64,000 nt of DNA from an uncultured Pelagibacteraceae bacterium (lineage in GTDB: Bacteria > Pseudomonadota > Alphaproteobacteria > Pelagibacterales > Pelagibacteraceae): assembly GCA_902528645.1 (NCBI GenBank), contig CABZTG010000004.1, positions 1 to 64,000 of the forward strand, written 5' to 3'. Of this stretch, positions 51,458 to 61,784 are shown piece after piece (position 1 is the first letter of the stretch; the number at the start of each line of letters is the position of its first letter). Both the position numbers and the translations under genes were made by a program. Below the pieces are notes generated by a model. The model worked only from the letters and a program-made list of their open reading frames with translations. It had not been told where the DNA came from and did not search any database.

Positions 51458-52911
51458 TTAATCCACCAATCAGTAATTTTGTTTTTAAAATTTATTTTCT
51501 CCTCCATGGCAAAAGCTATGTTTAATATATTTTGTTCATCAAAAGCTTTACCGATTATTTGTAAACCCAGAGGATAACCTTTAGTATCGTGTCCTGCAGG
51601 AATTGATATACCAGGCAGGCCTGCCAAATTAACTGGTACTGTAAATATATCATTTAAATACATCGAAACTGGATCATTTGTTTTTTCACCTATTTTAAAA
51701 GCTGAGCTAGGTGTTGATGGAGTTAAAATTGCATCAACTTTCTTATATGCTTCATCAAAATCATTTTTGATTAGTTTTCTCACTTTTTGAGCTTTAAGAT
51801 AGTATGCATCATAATAACCAGATGATAATACATAAGTTCCAATCATAATTCTTCTTTGAACTTCTGCACCAAAGCCTTCAGATCTAGTTTTTTCATACAT
51901 ATCAATTAAATTTTCACCTTTGGCTCTGTATCCATACTTTACACCATCATATCTTGCTAAATTAGAAGATGCCTCTGCTGGAGCAACAATATAATACGTT
52001 GGTAAAGCATAACTTGTATGTGGAAGTGATATGTCGATTGTTTCAGCACCACAATCTTTTACGTACTGAATACCTTTTTGCCAAAGGTCCTCTATTTCTT
52101 TAGGCATACCATCAACTCTGTATTCTTTTGGAATTCCAATTTTTTTTCCTTTTATATTTTTTGTAAGTTCCTTGCTATAATGATTTCTTTTAAAATTAAT
52201 TGAAGTAGAATCTTTTGAATCATATGTACTGATTACTTCTTGCAATAAAGCACAATCTTTTACATTTTGGGCCATTGGTCCTGCCTGATCTAATGAGGAA
52301 GCAAAAGCAACTATCCCATATCGTGAGCAACTTCCATATGTTGGTTTTAAACCTACAATTCCAGTAAATGAAGCTGGCTGTCTAATTGATCCTCCAGTAT
52401 CAGTACCAATTGTGATTGGAGTTAATTGTCCAGCAACTGCTGATGCTGAACCACCCGATGAACCACCGGGGACTAAATTCTTATCAATAGGATTTTGTAC
52501 GTTTCCAAAATGACTTGTCTCATTAGATGAACCCATTGCAAACTCATCACAATTTAATTTACCCAGAAGTATTGCACCTTCATTCCAAATATTTTCAGTA
52601 ACTGTAGACTCATAAGTTGGTACAAAATTATTTAAAATTTTACTACCAGCAGTTGTTTTAACATTTTTTGTACAGAATAAATCCTTAACTGCCATAGGTA
52701 TACCAGGTAATTTTAAATCTAAATTTGGGTTCTGATCAAATTTTTTTGCTTTATCTAAAGCAGGTGCAAAATCATCTGTGATATAAGCATTTAACTCACT
52801 AGACTTTTCAGACCTTTGAATAAATGCTTTGGTCACATCTGTTGAAGAAAGTTTCTTATTTTTAATATTCTCTACTAATTCTGTTAAAGATTGTTTTGTA
52901 ATGTCTGACAT
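51454..52911 (-). CDS. gatA: Aspartyl/glutamyl-tRNA amidotransferase subunit A
   Basis: A 485-residue amidase. The Ser-Ser-Lys triad lies in [21 protein letters not shown] (lysine) and [34 protein letters not shown] (serines). It frees ammonia from glutamine and channels it to GatB. The order C-A-B is classical; the gatC stop shares one base with the gatA start. Confidence 0.97.
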   Translation of the reverse strand: MSDITKQSLTELVENIKNKKLSSTDVTKAFIQRSEKSSELNAYITDDFAPALDKAKKFDQNPNLDLKLPGIPMAVKDLFCTKNVKTTAGSKILNNFVPTYESTVTENIWNEGAILLGKLNCDEFAMGSSNETSHFGNVQNPIDKNLVPGGSSGGSASAVAGQLTPITIGTDTGGSIRQPASFTGIVGLKPTYGSCSRYGIVAFASSLDQAGPMAQNVKDCALLQEVISTYDSKDSTSINFKRNHYSKELTKNIKGKKIGIPKEYRVDGMPKEIEDLWQKGIQYVKDCGAETIDISLPHTSYALPTYYIVAPAEASSNLARYDGVKYGYRAKGENLIDMYEKTRSEGFGAEVQRRIMIGTYVLSSGYYDAYYLKAQKVRKLIKNDFDEAYKKVDAILTPSTPSSAFKIGEKTNDPVSMYLNDIFTVPVNLAGLPGISIPAGHDTKGYPLGLQIIGKAFDEQNILNIAFAMEEKINFKNKITDWWIK

Positions 52912-53198
52912 TATTCAATTACCTTTGGTACAACAAAATAATCCTCATTATCTTCAGGAGAATTTTTAATTATTTGTTCTCTAATATTTTTACTTTTGAT
53001 CTCATCAGATCTGAACTTTAAAGTTGTTTCAGCTATTGATGTTAGTGGCTTTACATCATCTGTTTTTAATTCATTTAGCTTTTCAATAAATTCAAAAATT
53101 GAATTCAAATCATCAGCTAATTTTTCTGCCCTTTTTTCATCAACAGAAATTCTTGATAATTTTGATATGTGTTTTATTGTTTTAAGATCTATACTCAT
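52911..53198 (-). CDS. gatC: Aspartyl/glutamyl-tRNA amidotransferase subunit C
   Basis: A 95-residue belt-like subunit: TIKHISKLSRISVDEKRAEKLADDLNSIFEFIEKLNELKTDDVKPL and a tail with EDNEDYFVVPKVIE, characteristic of GatC. It stabilises the GatA-GatB complex. It is divergent from ruvX with 50 bp between the starts. Confidence 0.94.
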   Translation of the reverse strand: MSIDLKTIKHISKLSRISVDEKRAEKLADDLNSIFEFIEKLNELKTDDVKPLTSIAETTLKFRSDEIKSKNIREQIIKNSPEDNEDYFVVPKVIE

Positions 53199-53248
53199 AT
53201 GCTATTTAGATATGACGCAAACTATCATTTAAGTTAAAAATATACAAT

Positions 53249-53704
53249 ATGATCACATTAGAGGAATTTAAAAAAAATCACTTAGATAAGTGCAGATTGA
53301 TAGGCTTAGACCTTGGTTCAAAACGAATAGGAGTTTCAATTTGTGACGAAAAACAATTAATTGCCACACCCTTTATAACTATAGAAAAAAAATCCTCTCA
53401 ACACCTTATAGATCAACTTAAGTCAATAATTATCGAAAACAACATAAAGGGAATCATAATAGGAAACCCCTTAAATATGGATGGCTCTTCTGGCAAATCT
53501 TCTCAATCAGCAAAAGATGTTTCTACTTATATTGAAAAGAACATAGATATTCCAGTTTGTTTATGGGATGAGAGACTATCAACTGTTGGTGCATTTAATC
53601 TTTCCAGTCACTTAGATGTTAATGTGAGTAAAAGAGAAAAAAAAATTGATGAAAATGCCGCTGCTTTTATATTGCAAGGAGCAATAGATTTTTTGAACAA
53701 TTAA
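53249..53704 (+). CDS. ruvX: Holliday junction resolvase-like protein RuvX (YqgF)
   Basis: A 151-residue RNase-H-fold protein with RLIGLDLGSKRIGVSICDE, IIIGNPLNMDGSSGKSSQ, LWDERLSTVGA and the final IDENAAAFILQGAIDFL, which carries the acidic active site. It is annotated as a resolvase but YqgF is also implicated in 16S rRNA 5'-end maturation. It precedes pyrB on the same strand by 42 bp. Confidence 0.92.
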   Translation: MITLEEFKKNHLDKCRLIGLDLGSKRIGVSICDEKQLIATPFITIEKKSSQHLIDQLKSIIIENNIKGIIIGNPLNMDGSSGKSSQSAKDVSTYIEKNIDIPVCLWDERLSTVGAFNLSSHLDVNVSKREKKIDENAAAFILQGAIDFLNN

Positions 53705-53746
53705 TACTTGCTATTATACAACTTTATAGCTATAGAGTTGGTTTTA

Positions 53747-54688
53747 ATGGCAATTAAAACAAATAAAGCTATTAAAATTTCCCAAAAACATCTGTTAGGT
53801 ATTCAGGATTTATCTATAAATGATGTTAATCTAATACTTGATGAAGCTCACGATTTTATAAAAGTAAACCAAAGTAAAAATAAAAAAATTGATGCGCTTA
53901 GAGGTAAAACACAGATTAATTTGTTTTTTGAGCCCTCAACACGAACGCAAAGTTCATTTGAATTAGCAGGAAAAAGACTTGGAGCTGACGTGATGTCAAT
54001 GAACATAAGTAATTCTGCAATTAAAAAAGGTGAAACTCTTATTGATACAGCAATGACACTAAATGCTATGCATCCTGACATTATTGTAATAAGACATCAA
54101 GACTCTGGTGCATGTAATCTTCTTTCTCAAAAAGTTAATTGTGCGGTTTTAAATGCTGGAGATGGAAGAAGAGAGCACCCTACTCAAGCTTTATTGGATG
54201 CTCTAACAATTATAAATCGAAAAAAAAAAATTGAAGGTTTAAGAATTGCCATTTGTGGGGATATCCTACATTCAAGAGTTGCAAGATCTAATATTTATTT
54301 ACTGAATATGTTAGGAGCAGAGGTAAATATAATTGCTCCCACAAATTTAATGCCAAAGGAAATAGAAAAATTTGGTGTCAATACATTCACCAATATGAAA
54401 AAAGGATTAAAAGATTGTGATATTGTAATGATGTTAAGATTACAAAATGAAAGAATGACAAGTTCTTATCTCTCATCTAACAGAGAGTATTATGAATATT
54501 ATGGCCTTACACCAGATAAATTAGAACATGCAAAAGCTGATGCATTAATCATGCACCCAGGTCCAATGAATAGAGGTATTGAGATAGATACTAATTTAGC
54601 TGATGATATCAATAAAAGCGTAATTAAAGAACAAGTAGAACTAGGAGTTGCGGTAAGAATGGCCTGTTTAAAGATTTTTTGTACTTAA
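53747..54688 (+). CDS. pyrB: Aspartate carbamoyltransferase, catalytic subunit
   Basis: A 313-residue enzyme of pyrimidine synthesis. The carbamoyl-phosphate loop is [41 protein letters not shown] and [16 protein letters not shown] are also conserved. An upstream in-frame TTG at 53708 would add 13 residues, but the ATG at 53747 is the better start because homology begins shortly after it. It ends directly before the pyrC-like gene (TAA then ATG). No regulatory pyrI gene is nearby. Confidence 0.95.
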   Translation: MAIKTNKAIKISQKHLLGIQDLSINDVNLILDEAHDFIKVNQSKNKKIDALRGKTQINLFFEPSTRTQSSFELAGKRLGADVMSMNISNSAIKKGETLIDTAMTLNAMHPDIIVIRHQDSGACNLLSQKVNCAVLNAGDGRREHPTQALLDALTIINRKKKIEGLRIAICGDILHSRVARSNIYLLNMLGAEVNIIAPTNLMPKEIEKFGVNTFTNMKKGLKDCDIVMMLRLQNERMTSSYLSSNREYYEYYGLTPDKLEHAKADALIMHPGPMNRGIEIDTNLADDINKSVIKEQVELGVAVRMACLKIFCT

Positions 54689-55975
54689 ATGAAAAAACAA
54701 TATTTTATAAACGCAAATATAATTGACCCACATAATTCAATTAACGAGACAGGTGGTCTTATAATCTCTGAAGAAGGAAAGATAGAAGCGGTAGGAAAAA
54801 AGGTTAATACAAATAATCTTCCTACAAGAGAAAAACCTATTGACTTAAAGGGAAAATATATATTTCCAGGTTTAGTTGACATGAGAGTATTTGTAGGTGA
54901 ACCAGGCTATGAATATAAAGAAAATTTTAGAACCTTAAGTAATGCTGCTTTAGCTGGTGGCGTAACATCTGTGGTAACAATGCCAAATACTGATCCGATA
55001 ATAGACAATGTATCTATAGTCGATTTTCTAAAAAGAAGAGGAAGAGATAAATCTCGAATAAACATTTTTCCGTGTGCATCACTTACAAAAAATATTGAAG
55101 GAAACAATATGACAGAATTTGGTCTTCTCCAAAGTAAAGGTATAATAGCATTTACTGATGGCATTAAAACTATTCAAAATCCCAGATTAATGTCTCGGAT
55201 AATGAATTCTGCAAAAGATATTGGCTGTTTGATAATGCAACATGCAGAAGATTATGAACTTGCAAAAAATGGGATGATAAATTCAGGCATTATCGCATCT
55301 AAATTAGGATTATCAGGTATTCCTGAGATCGCAGAAAGAATTTTGATTGAAAGAGATCTTACTTTACTTGAAAAAGTAAAATGCAGATATCATATTTCTC
55401 AATTATCATCGCAAAAATCTATTGAAGTGATCAAACATAGGAAAGAAATTGTAAAATTCACATCCGGTGTTTCGATAAATAATCTCTCTTTAAATGAAAA
55501 TGATATTGGTGATTTTAGAACTTTTTTAAAACTATCTCCACCTTTGAGGCGTGAGGAAGATAGAATTGCTCTAGTGGAAGGATTAAAGGATGGATTAATA
55601 GATGTGATTGTTTCAGATCACAAACCTGAAGATGAAGAGTCAAAGAGATTAACATTTTCTCAAGCTGCAACAGGCGCATCAGGTATAGAAACTCTATTAT
55701 CTTTAAGTTTAGAGTTATATCACAATGGATCTTTAAAATTAGAAACATTAATTAAAGCGCTTACTTCAAATCCTGCAAAAATTCTCAAAATAGATAAAGG
55801 TAATCTCTCCATTGGCAATGATGCAGATTTTTGTGTTGTAGATATAAGTAAACCATGGATTGTAAAAAAAGAAAAATTGGTTTCAAAATCAAAAAATACC
55901 TCAATTGAAGACAAAAAACTCCAAGGTAAGGTTACGAATACATTTGTAAAAGGAAAAGAATTATTTAAGCTTTAG
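54689..55975 (+). CDS. pyrC: Dihydroorotase-like protein, probably non-catalytic (PyrC')
   Basis: A 428-residue amidohydrolase-fold protein in the pyrB-pyrC arrangement. In true dihydroorotases the first metal site reads DMHVH; here IFPGLVDMRVFVGEPGYEYKEN has lost both histidines. The later positions are partly kept (IMQHAEDYELAKNG, YHISQLSS, DVIVSDHKPEDEESKR). In other proteobacteria such a paralogue is catalytically dead but needed for assembly of the PyrB complex. A separate active dihydroorotase is therefore expected elsewhere. It is one base before plsY. Confidence 0.88.
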   Translation: MKKQYFINANIIDPHNSINETGGLIISEEGKIEAVGKKVNTNNLPTREKPIDLKGKYIFPGLVDMRVFVGEPGYEYKENFRTLSNAALAGGVTSVVTMPNTDPIIDNVSIVDFLKRRGRDKSRINIFPCASLTKNIEGNNMTEFGLLQSKGIIAFTDGIKTIQNPRLMSRIMNSAKDIGCLIMQHAEDYELAKNGMINSGIIASKLGLSGIPEIAERILIERDLTLLEKVKCRYHISQLSSQKSIEVIKHRKEIVKFTSGVSINNLSLNENDIGDFRTFLKLSPPLRREEDRIALVEGLKDGLIDVIVSDHKPEDEESKRLTFSQAATGASGIETLLSLSLELYHNGSLKLETLIKALTSNPAKILKIDKGNLSIGNDADFCVVDISKPWIVKKEKLVSKSKNTSIEDKKLQGKVTNTFVKGKELFKL

Positions 55976-55976
55976 T

Positions 55977-56555
55977 ATGGATATTTTTTTGATAGGTATC
56001 ATTTCATACCTCATGGGCTCGATACCTTTTGGATATATACTTACAAAGATTTTTTTAAAAAAAGATATAAGAGAAATCGGATCTGGTAACATTGGAGCTA
56101 CTAATGCTTTAAGAACTGGTAACAAAAGTATTGGTTATTTCACGTTAGCATTAGATATTTTAAAAGCAATTATTCCAGTTATTTATGTAAAAATTTTCTA
56201 CCAAGATTTTTTATATATTGCATCTTTATGTGCCTTTTTAGGTCATGTATTTCCAATTTGGCTTAAGTTTAAAGGTGGCAAAGGCGTTGCTACTTATGTC
56301 GGTATTTTATTTGCTATAAATTTATATTTTGGAATTATATTTTCTATATGTTGGTTTGTAACTTTTTTTATTTCTAAATTTTCATCTCTATCATCTTTAG
56401 TAGCTTCAATATCTATACCAATCTATCTATTAATTTCTATTCAGTTTAATCAGGCAATTTTTTTTACGATCATGTTTATCTTGATTTTTTTTACTCACAG
56501 AGAAAATATTAAAAGATTGATAAATAAAGAAGAAAATAAGACAAAAATTTATTAA
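55977..56555 (+). CDS. plsY: Acyl-phosphate glycerol-3-phosphate acyltransferase PlsY
   Basis: A 192-residue membrane enzyme with about five segments. The three conserved loops are YLMGSIPFGYIL, EIGSGNIGATNALRTG and LKFKGGKGVATYVG. It acylates glycerol-3-phosphate with the acyl-phosphate made by PlsX (17490). It is followed 36 bp later by topA with no dprA between. Confidence 0.95.
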   Translation: MDIFLIGIISYLMGSIPFGYILTKIFLKKDIREIGSGNIGATNALRTGNKSIGYFTLALDILKAIIPVIYVKIFYQDFLYIASLCAFLGHVFPIWLKFKGGKGVATYVGILFAINLYFGIIFSICWFVTFFISKFSSLSSLVASISIPIYLLISIQFNQAIFFTIMFILIFFTHRENIKRLINKEENKTKIY

Positions 56556-56591
56556 ATTGACTATCTAAAGCTTTTGAGTAGTTTGTAGTTT

Positions 56592-59177
56592 ATGAATTTG
56601 GTCATTGTAGAAAGTCCTGCTAAAGCAAAAACTATAAATAAATACCTAGGTGATAATTATAAAGTTTTAGCAAGTTATGGTCATATAAGAGATTTGCCGT
56701 CAAAAAATGGTTCTGTCAATCCAGATCAAGATTTTAGAATGGAATGGGAAGTTGATAGTTTTTCAAAAAAATATTTAAAAGAAATAACTGATGCGGCTAA
56801 AGACTCATCTAAAATTATATTAGCAACTGACCCTGATCGTGAAGGTGAGGCAATTGCTTGGCATGTCAAAGAATATTTGAATGAAAAAAAACTTTTAAAA
56901 GATAAAGAAATTGAACGAGTTGTATTTAATGAAATAACCAAAAAAGCTGTTATTCAAGGAATTGAAAATCCTAGGCAAATTGAGCCATTACTAGTCGATG
57001 CGTATATGGCTAGAAGAGCCTTGGACTACTTGGTTGGTTTTAATATATCCCCGATCCTCTGGACGAAACTCCCAGGTTCAAAATCTGCAGGAAGAGTTCA
57101 ATCTGTTGCTTTAAAATTAATTACTGAGAGAGAACATGCAATTGAGTCTTTTAAACCTGAGGAATTTTGGACTTTAAGTATTAAATTTGCTGATACTGCA
57201 AATCAAAATTTCACTGCTAGTATTAGTCAACTTGACAACAATAAAATTGAAAAATTTTCATTTAGAAATAAAGAAGAGATAAATAAAGCCATATCAAGTA
57301 TTAATAAAAAAAAATTTAGTATAACTGACATTTCTAGCAAAATAGTAAATCGTAATCCCTCTGGACCATTTACAACTTCAACTCTTCAACAAACCGCATC
57401 AAGTCGACTAGGTTTTGGTGCATCTAGAACAATGCAAATTGCCCAAAAACTTTATCAAGGTATAGAAATGGAAGGTGAAACAATTGGCTTAATTACTTAT
57501 ATGAGAACTGATGGAACTAATTTATCTAAAGATGCTGTTACAAGTTTCAGAAATTATATCCAAAAAGAAATTGGTAATGAATACTTGCCTAAAGATGTTT
57601 TGAATTATTCAGGCAAAAAAGCTAAAAATGCGCAAGAAGCTCACGAAGCAATCAGACCTACTGATATTATAAGAACTCCAGAAAGTGTTAAAAAATATCT
57701 AAGTACAGATCAAAATAAACTTTATGATCTTATCTGGAGTAGAGCTTTATCTTCTCAGATGGAGTCAGCCAAATTTGATAGAAATACTATCACCATAACG
57801 TCAGATAATAATGATACAATTTGTAAAGCCAGTGGATCAGTTTTAAAATTTGATGGTTTCTTAAAGATTTATAATAATCAAAGCAAAGATGATGATGAAA
57901 ATATTTTACCTGCTGTGTCTAAAGGACCTATTAATATTGAGGCGCTAATAGATGAACAGCATTATACACAACCACCACCAAGATATTCTGAAGCTAGTTT
58001 AGTTAAAAAGCTTGAAGAGCTTGGTATCGGGAGGCCTTCTACGTATGCAAGTATTATTTCTACTATTGCTAATCGAGGTTATGCAGAAATATTGAATAAA
58101 AGATTTTTTCCTACAGATAGAGGTAAATTAATTTCAGCCTTTTTAGAAAAATTATTCTCAAAATATGTAGATTACAACTTTACAGCAGGATTAGAAGATC
58201 AACTTGATGAGATCACTACTGGGAAAGAAAGTTGGATTAAAGTTTTGGAACTTTTTTGGAAAGACTTCAATAATAATGTTTCGGAAGTAAAAGAAAAAAG
58301 AACTAGAGAGGTGTTGGATTTACTCAATGATAGTCTAGGTGAATTAATTTTTGATAAGGATAATGAGGGTAATGTAGTAAGAAAATGTCAATTATGTAGT
58401 TCTGGAACACTTAGTTTAAAGAATAGTTTCAGAGGTGGCGCTTTTATAGGGTGTTCAAATTATCCAGAATGTAAATTTACAAGACCCTTATCTAAAGCAA
58501 AAGCTGCTGCTCAAGCACAATTAGCAGAACCAAAATTTATAGGAAAACATGAAAATGGAAATGATATATATTTGAAAAATGGAAGATTCGGCCCCTACCT
58601 TCAATACGAGAAAATCCCCTCTGATTTAGAAGTTGAAAAAAATAGTAAGAAAAAGAAAAAAACTAAAAAATTAAAGTCAGATGTAAATGAACTTTTAAAA
58701 AATGTTTCAATACCAAAAGGATTAGAATTAGAGAGTATTAATTTGGAAAAAGCTCAATTTTTATGTTCGCTACCTAAATCTTTGGGAATAAATCCAGATA
58801 ATCAAAAGGAAATTACTTTAAACGTTGGAAGATTTGGTCCTTACTTAAAATGTGAAAATAAATCAGCAAGAATAGAAAATGTAGAGGAAATATTTTCCAT
58901 AGGTTTAAATAGAGCAATAACATTAATAGCTGAGGCTAAACCTGGTCGAATGTCCTCTTCTATGATAAAAGATTTGGGAGAACATCCTGAGGATAAAAAA
59001 CCTGTTAGAGTCATGAAGGGTCAGTATGGGCCTTATATAAAATATAAATCACTCAATGCAACTATTCCTGAGGAAAAAGACCCCACTGAATTAACGATGG
59101 AAGAGGCTTTAATATTAATTGAGAAAAGAAGAGAATACGATAAAACCAAAAAATCAAAAAGAAAAAAAACAAAATGA
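56592..59177 (+). CDS. topA: DNA topoisomerase I
   Basis: A 861-residue type IA enzyme. TOPRIM at the N-terminus: LVIVESPAKAKTINKYLG and LATDPDREGEAIAWHV. The catalytic tyrosine is in TIGLITYMRTDGTNLS. One C4 zinc finger is visible (CQLCSSGTLSLKNSF...GCSNYPEC), followed by repeated NGRFGPYLQYE-type C-terminal modules and a basic tail. It relaxes negative supercoils. It overlaps the RidA gene by 4 bp. Confidence 0.97.
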   Translation: MNLVIVESPAKAKTINKYLGDNYKVLASYGHIRDLPSKNGSVNPDQDFRMEWEVDSFSKKYLKEITDAAKDSSKIILATDPDREGEAIAWHVKEYLNEKKLLKDKEIERVVFNEITKKAVIQGIENPRQIEPLLVDAYMARRALDYLVGFNISPILWTKLPGSKSAGRVQSVALKLITEREHAIESFKPEEFWTLSIKFADTANQNFTASISQLDNNKIEKFSFRNKEEINKAISSINKKKFSITDISSKIVNRNPSGPFTTSTLQQTASSRLGFGASRTMQIAQKLYQGIEMEGETIGLITYMRTDGTNLSKDAVTSFRNYIQKEIGNEYLPKDVLNYSGKKAKNAQEAHEAIRPTDIIRTPESVKKYLSTDQNKLYDLIWSRALSSQMESAKFDRNTITITSDNNDTICKASGSVLKFDGFLKIYNNQSKDDDENILPAVSKGPINIEALIDEQHYTQPPPRYSEASLVKKLEELGIGRPSTYASIISTIANRGYAEILNKRFFPTDRGKLISAFLEKLFSKYVDYNFTAGLEDQLDEITTGKESWIKVLELFWKDFNNNVSEVKEKRTREVLDLLNDSLGELIFDKDNEGNVVRKCQLCSSGTLSLKNSFRGGAFIGCSNYPECKFTRPLSKAKAAAQAQLAEPKFIGKHENGNDIYLKNGRFGPYLQYEKIPSDLEVEKNSKKKKKTKKLKSDVNELLKNVSIPKGLELESINLEKAQFLCSLPKSLGINPDNQKEITLNVGRFGPYLKCENKSARIENVEEIFSIGLNRAITLIAEAKPGRMSSSMIKDLGEHPEDKKPVRVMKGQYGPYIKYKSLNATIPEEKDPTELTMEEALILIEKRREYDKTKKSKRKKTK

Positions 59178-59635
59178 GTTTTGAAGATAAAATTATAGAA
59201 CTCAATATAAAGCTTCCTGAAGCAAAAGCACCAGTTGGTAATTATGTTGCAACAAAAATTACAGGAAAAATGTTATTCATATCAGGACAAATTTCTATTG
59301 ATGATAATGGTGAATTAATCAAAGGAAAAGTTGGTAAAGAATTGGATGTCACGGCTGGTTACAATGCTGCTAAGAGATGTGCTTTAAGTATTATTGCCCA
59401 AGTTAAAAAAGCCTGCGACAATGATTTATCAAAAATAAAATCATGTGTGAAATTAACAGGATTTGTAAATTCAACAGATGACTTTATTGATCAACCTAAA
59501 GTAATAAATGGCGCATCCGATTTGATAGCTTCAATTTTTGGAGACGCAGGTATGCATACTAGAGCTGCTGTAAGCACAAATAGTTTACCATTAGGTGTTT
59601 CAGTTGAAGTAGATGCAATATTTGAGTTAAATTAG
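59174..59635 (+). CDS. RidA/YjgF-family protein
   Basis: A 153-residue protein of the RidA (YjgF/YER057c/UK114) superfamily. LFISGQISIDDNGELIKGKVGKELDVTAGYNAAKRCALSIIAQ, SCVKLTGFVNSTDDFIDQPKVINGASDLI and the arginine in DAGMHTRAAVSTNSLPLGVSVEVDAIFEL are typical of the larger bacterial subfamily. Members hydrolyse reactive enamines or imines from PLP enzymes. The exact subfamily and substrate are uncertain. It is convergent with ugd, four bases apart. Confidence 0.87.
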   Translation: MSFEDKIIELNIKLPEAKAPVGNYVATKITGKMLFISGQISIDDNGELIKGKVGKELDVTAGYNAAKRCALSIIAQVKKACDNDLSKIKSCVKLTGFVNSTDDFIDQPKVINGASDLIASIFGDAGMHTRAAVSTNSLPLGVSVEVDAIFELN

Positions 59636-59639
59636 ATTA

Positions 59640-60938
59640 TTACTTTCCAACGCTGTAATATTTAAATCCTTGGTCTTTAATCTTTGATGAAGAATATATA
59701 TTTCTCATATCAAAAATCATGAACTTTTTACCTTTAACTAAACTTTTAAAATTAATTGATTTAAAATCATTCCATTCAGTATGAATAATTACAAGATCAG
59801 CCCCATGAACAGCATCTTTTATTGAAGTTTTATTAATTACATTTTTAAACTTCATAAATTCAGTTTTATAACCAGTTGGATCAAAATATTTTATAGTTGC
59901 TCCTTTTTTTGATAACCATGGTATCATTTTTAAACTTGAGGAATCTCTCATATCATCTGTATTAGCTTTAAATGTAACACCTAAAAAAGTAATTATTTTA
60001 TTTTTAATTTTCCTATTTAAGATTCTATTAATTCTATCTAGTATAATTTTAGATCTATTTTCATTTGATTTAATCACTGATTTAACCACTGATAAATTTG
60101 TTTTAAATTTATCTGCTGTTGTAATAATGGCTTTTGTATCTTTAGGAAAACAAGATCCACCATAAGCAGGACCTGCTCTAAGAAATCGACTGCCTATTCT
60201 TTTATCTAATCCCATACCTATTGATATATCCTCAACATTAATGTTAGTTTTTTCACATAAATTAGCTATTTCATTTATAAAAGTAATCTTTGTTGCCAAA
60301 AAAGCATTCGAGGCATATTTAATCAACTCGGCGGCTCTTCTAGAAGTTTGTAAATAAGAAGCACCCTTAGAAATAAGTGGGCTATAAAGATTTTTCAAAA
60401 TTCTACCTGCTTTTTTATCATTAGTTCCAATAACGACACGATCTGGATAAACAAAATCTCTTATTGCTTCTCCTTCTCTTAGAAATTCAGGATTTGAAAC
60501 AACAGAAAATTTCTTTTTACTATTTTTTTTAGATAATATTTTTTCAATTTCATCTCCTGTCGTCACGGGGACTGTTGATTTTGTTATGATAATTTTAAAT
60601 TTATTAATTGAAGAACTTATTTCTTTAGAAACTTTGTAAATTTGACTTAAATCTGCTGAACTACCACCTTTTTTTGTTGGTGTACCAACACAAATGAAAA
60701 TTATGTCTGAGTCTTTAATTGATTTTTTTAAATCTGTAGAAAAATTTAATTTTTTATTTTTAAAATTCTTTATTACTAATTCTGATAAACCAGGTTCATA
60801 GATTGGAATCTTTCCTTTTTTTAGTAAATTTATTTTGTCAACATTATTATCTACACAAATTACTTCATTTCCTAAATCAGCAAAACATACTCCACTTACT
60901 AAACCTACATAACCAGTACCAATCATACACAATTTCAT
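59640..60938 (-). CDS. ugd: UDP-glucose 6-dehydrogenase
   Basis: A 432-residue NAD-dependent enzyme making UDP-glucuronate. The NAD loop is CMIGTGYVGLVSGVCFADLG; the catalytic cysteine is in AGPAYGGSCFPKDTKAI, and KIIITKSTVPVTTGDEI is conserved. The next gene makes its substrate, UDP-glucose, and overlaps by 4 bp. UDP-glucuronate may be used for surface glycans or glucuronic-acid lipids. Confidence 0.95.
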   Translation of the reverse strand: MKLCMIGTGYVGLVSGVCFADLGNEVICVDNNVDKINLLKKGKIPIYEPGLSELVIKNFKNKKLNFSTDLKKSIKDSDIIFICVGTPTKKGGSSADLSQIYKVSKEISSSINKFKIIITKSTVPVTTGDEIEKILSKKNSKKKFSVVSNPEFLREGEAIRDFVYPDRVVIGTNDKKAGRILKNLYSPLISKGASYLQTSRRAAELIKYASNAFLATKITFINEIANLCEKTNINVEDISIGMGLDKRIGSRFLRAGPAYGGSCFPKDTKAIITTADKFKTNLSVVKSVIKSNENRSKIILDRINRILNRKIKNKIITFLGVTFKANTDDMRDSSSLKMIPWLSKKGATIKYFDPTGYKTEFMKFKNVINKTSIKDAVHGADLVIIHTEWNDFKSINFKSLVKGKKFMIFDMRNIYSSSKIKDQGFKYYSVGK

Positions 60939-61750
60939 GATTTAGCTATCTCTAAAGTTGATTTGATGTAACCACTCATGCTTCCACAATCAAGATATTT
61001 TCCAGAAAAATTATGAGCAATGAATTTTTTATCATTTTGAATTAATGTTTGGATAGCATCTGTAATATGTATCTCTCCTCCTTTACCTGGTTTTTGTTTA
61101 AGTAATTTTGAAAAAATTTCTCTAGGTAAAATATATCTTCCAATCACTGCTTTATTAGATGGTGCTTTTTTTACAGAAGGTTTTTCAATTACATCTGAAA
61201 TCAAATAATTATTCTTATTTATTTTAGTTTTTAACTTATAAATTCCCCATCTCGAAACATTATTCTTTTTAACATTCATGCTAGCCATAACAGATGCGTT
61301 GTATTTTTTATGAATTTTTATCATTGATTTAGAGCAATTTCTTTTAATAATAAGATCATCTGGTAACAACATTAAAAAAAAATTATCTTTTATAAATTTT
61401 TTTGTTTTTAAAACGGCATCTCCAGTGCCAAGTGGTTTGTTTTGATAAACAAATTTTATCATTTTTTTATATTTTAAAATTTTTTTGTATTCTTCCTTAA
61501 TCCTTTTGTCTTTTTTTTTTTTAATAATTTTTTTATAAAAATTATCATTATAAAAATAAGTCTTTATCATTTTCTTCTTATTTGAAATTATAAAAATAAC
61601 CTCTTTAATACCTGCATCAATGCATTCATCTAGAATGTATTCAATTCCTGGTTTACCATTAATAGGTAAAAGTTCTTTTGGAAATACACTGGTTAATGGA
61701 AGTAAACGTGTACCCAAACCAGCTAAAGGAATAATTGCTTGTTTAATCAT
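60935..61750 (-). CDS. galU: UTP-glucose-1-phosphate uridylyltransferase
   Basis: A 271-residue nucleotidyltransferase. The N-terminal signature is AIIPLAGLGTRLLPLTSVFPKELLPINGKPGIEYILDECIDAG; VYQNKPLGTGDAVLK, MLLPDDLII and KGGEIHITDAIQTLI follow. It provides UDP-glucose to ugd. It is divergent from panC with 34 bp between starts, a very short shared promoter region. Confidence 0.95.
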   Translation of the reverse strand: MIKQAIIPLAGLGTRLLPLTSVFPKELLPINGKPGIEYILDECIDAGIKEVIFIISNKKKMIKTYFYNDNFYKKIIKKKKDKRIKEEYKKILKYKKMIKFVYQNKPLGTGDAVLKTKKFIKDNFFLMLLPDDLIIKRNCSKSMIKIHKKYNASVMASMNVKKNNVSRWGIYKLKTKINKNNYLISDVIEKPSVKKAPSNKAVIGRYILPREIFSKLLKQKPGKGGEIHITDAIQTLIQNDKKFIAHNFSGKYLDCGSMSGYIKSTLEIAKS

Positions 61751-61784
61751 TCAAATGTTTTACTTATTAAAAAGTTTTATACAA

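Noticed and set aside
53708-53746. TTG start of pyrB
   Set aside because: It adds 13 hydrophobic residues not typical of the family; ATG 53747 is preferred.
61620-61784. Upstream extension of panC
   Set aside because: It is antisense to the galU N-terminus; the proper panC start is at 61785.
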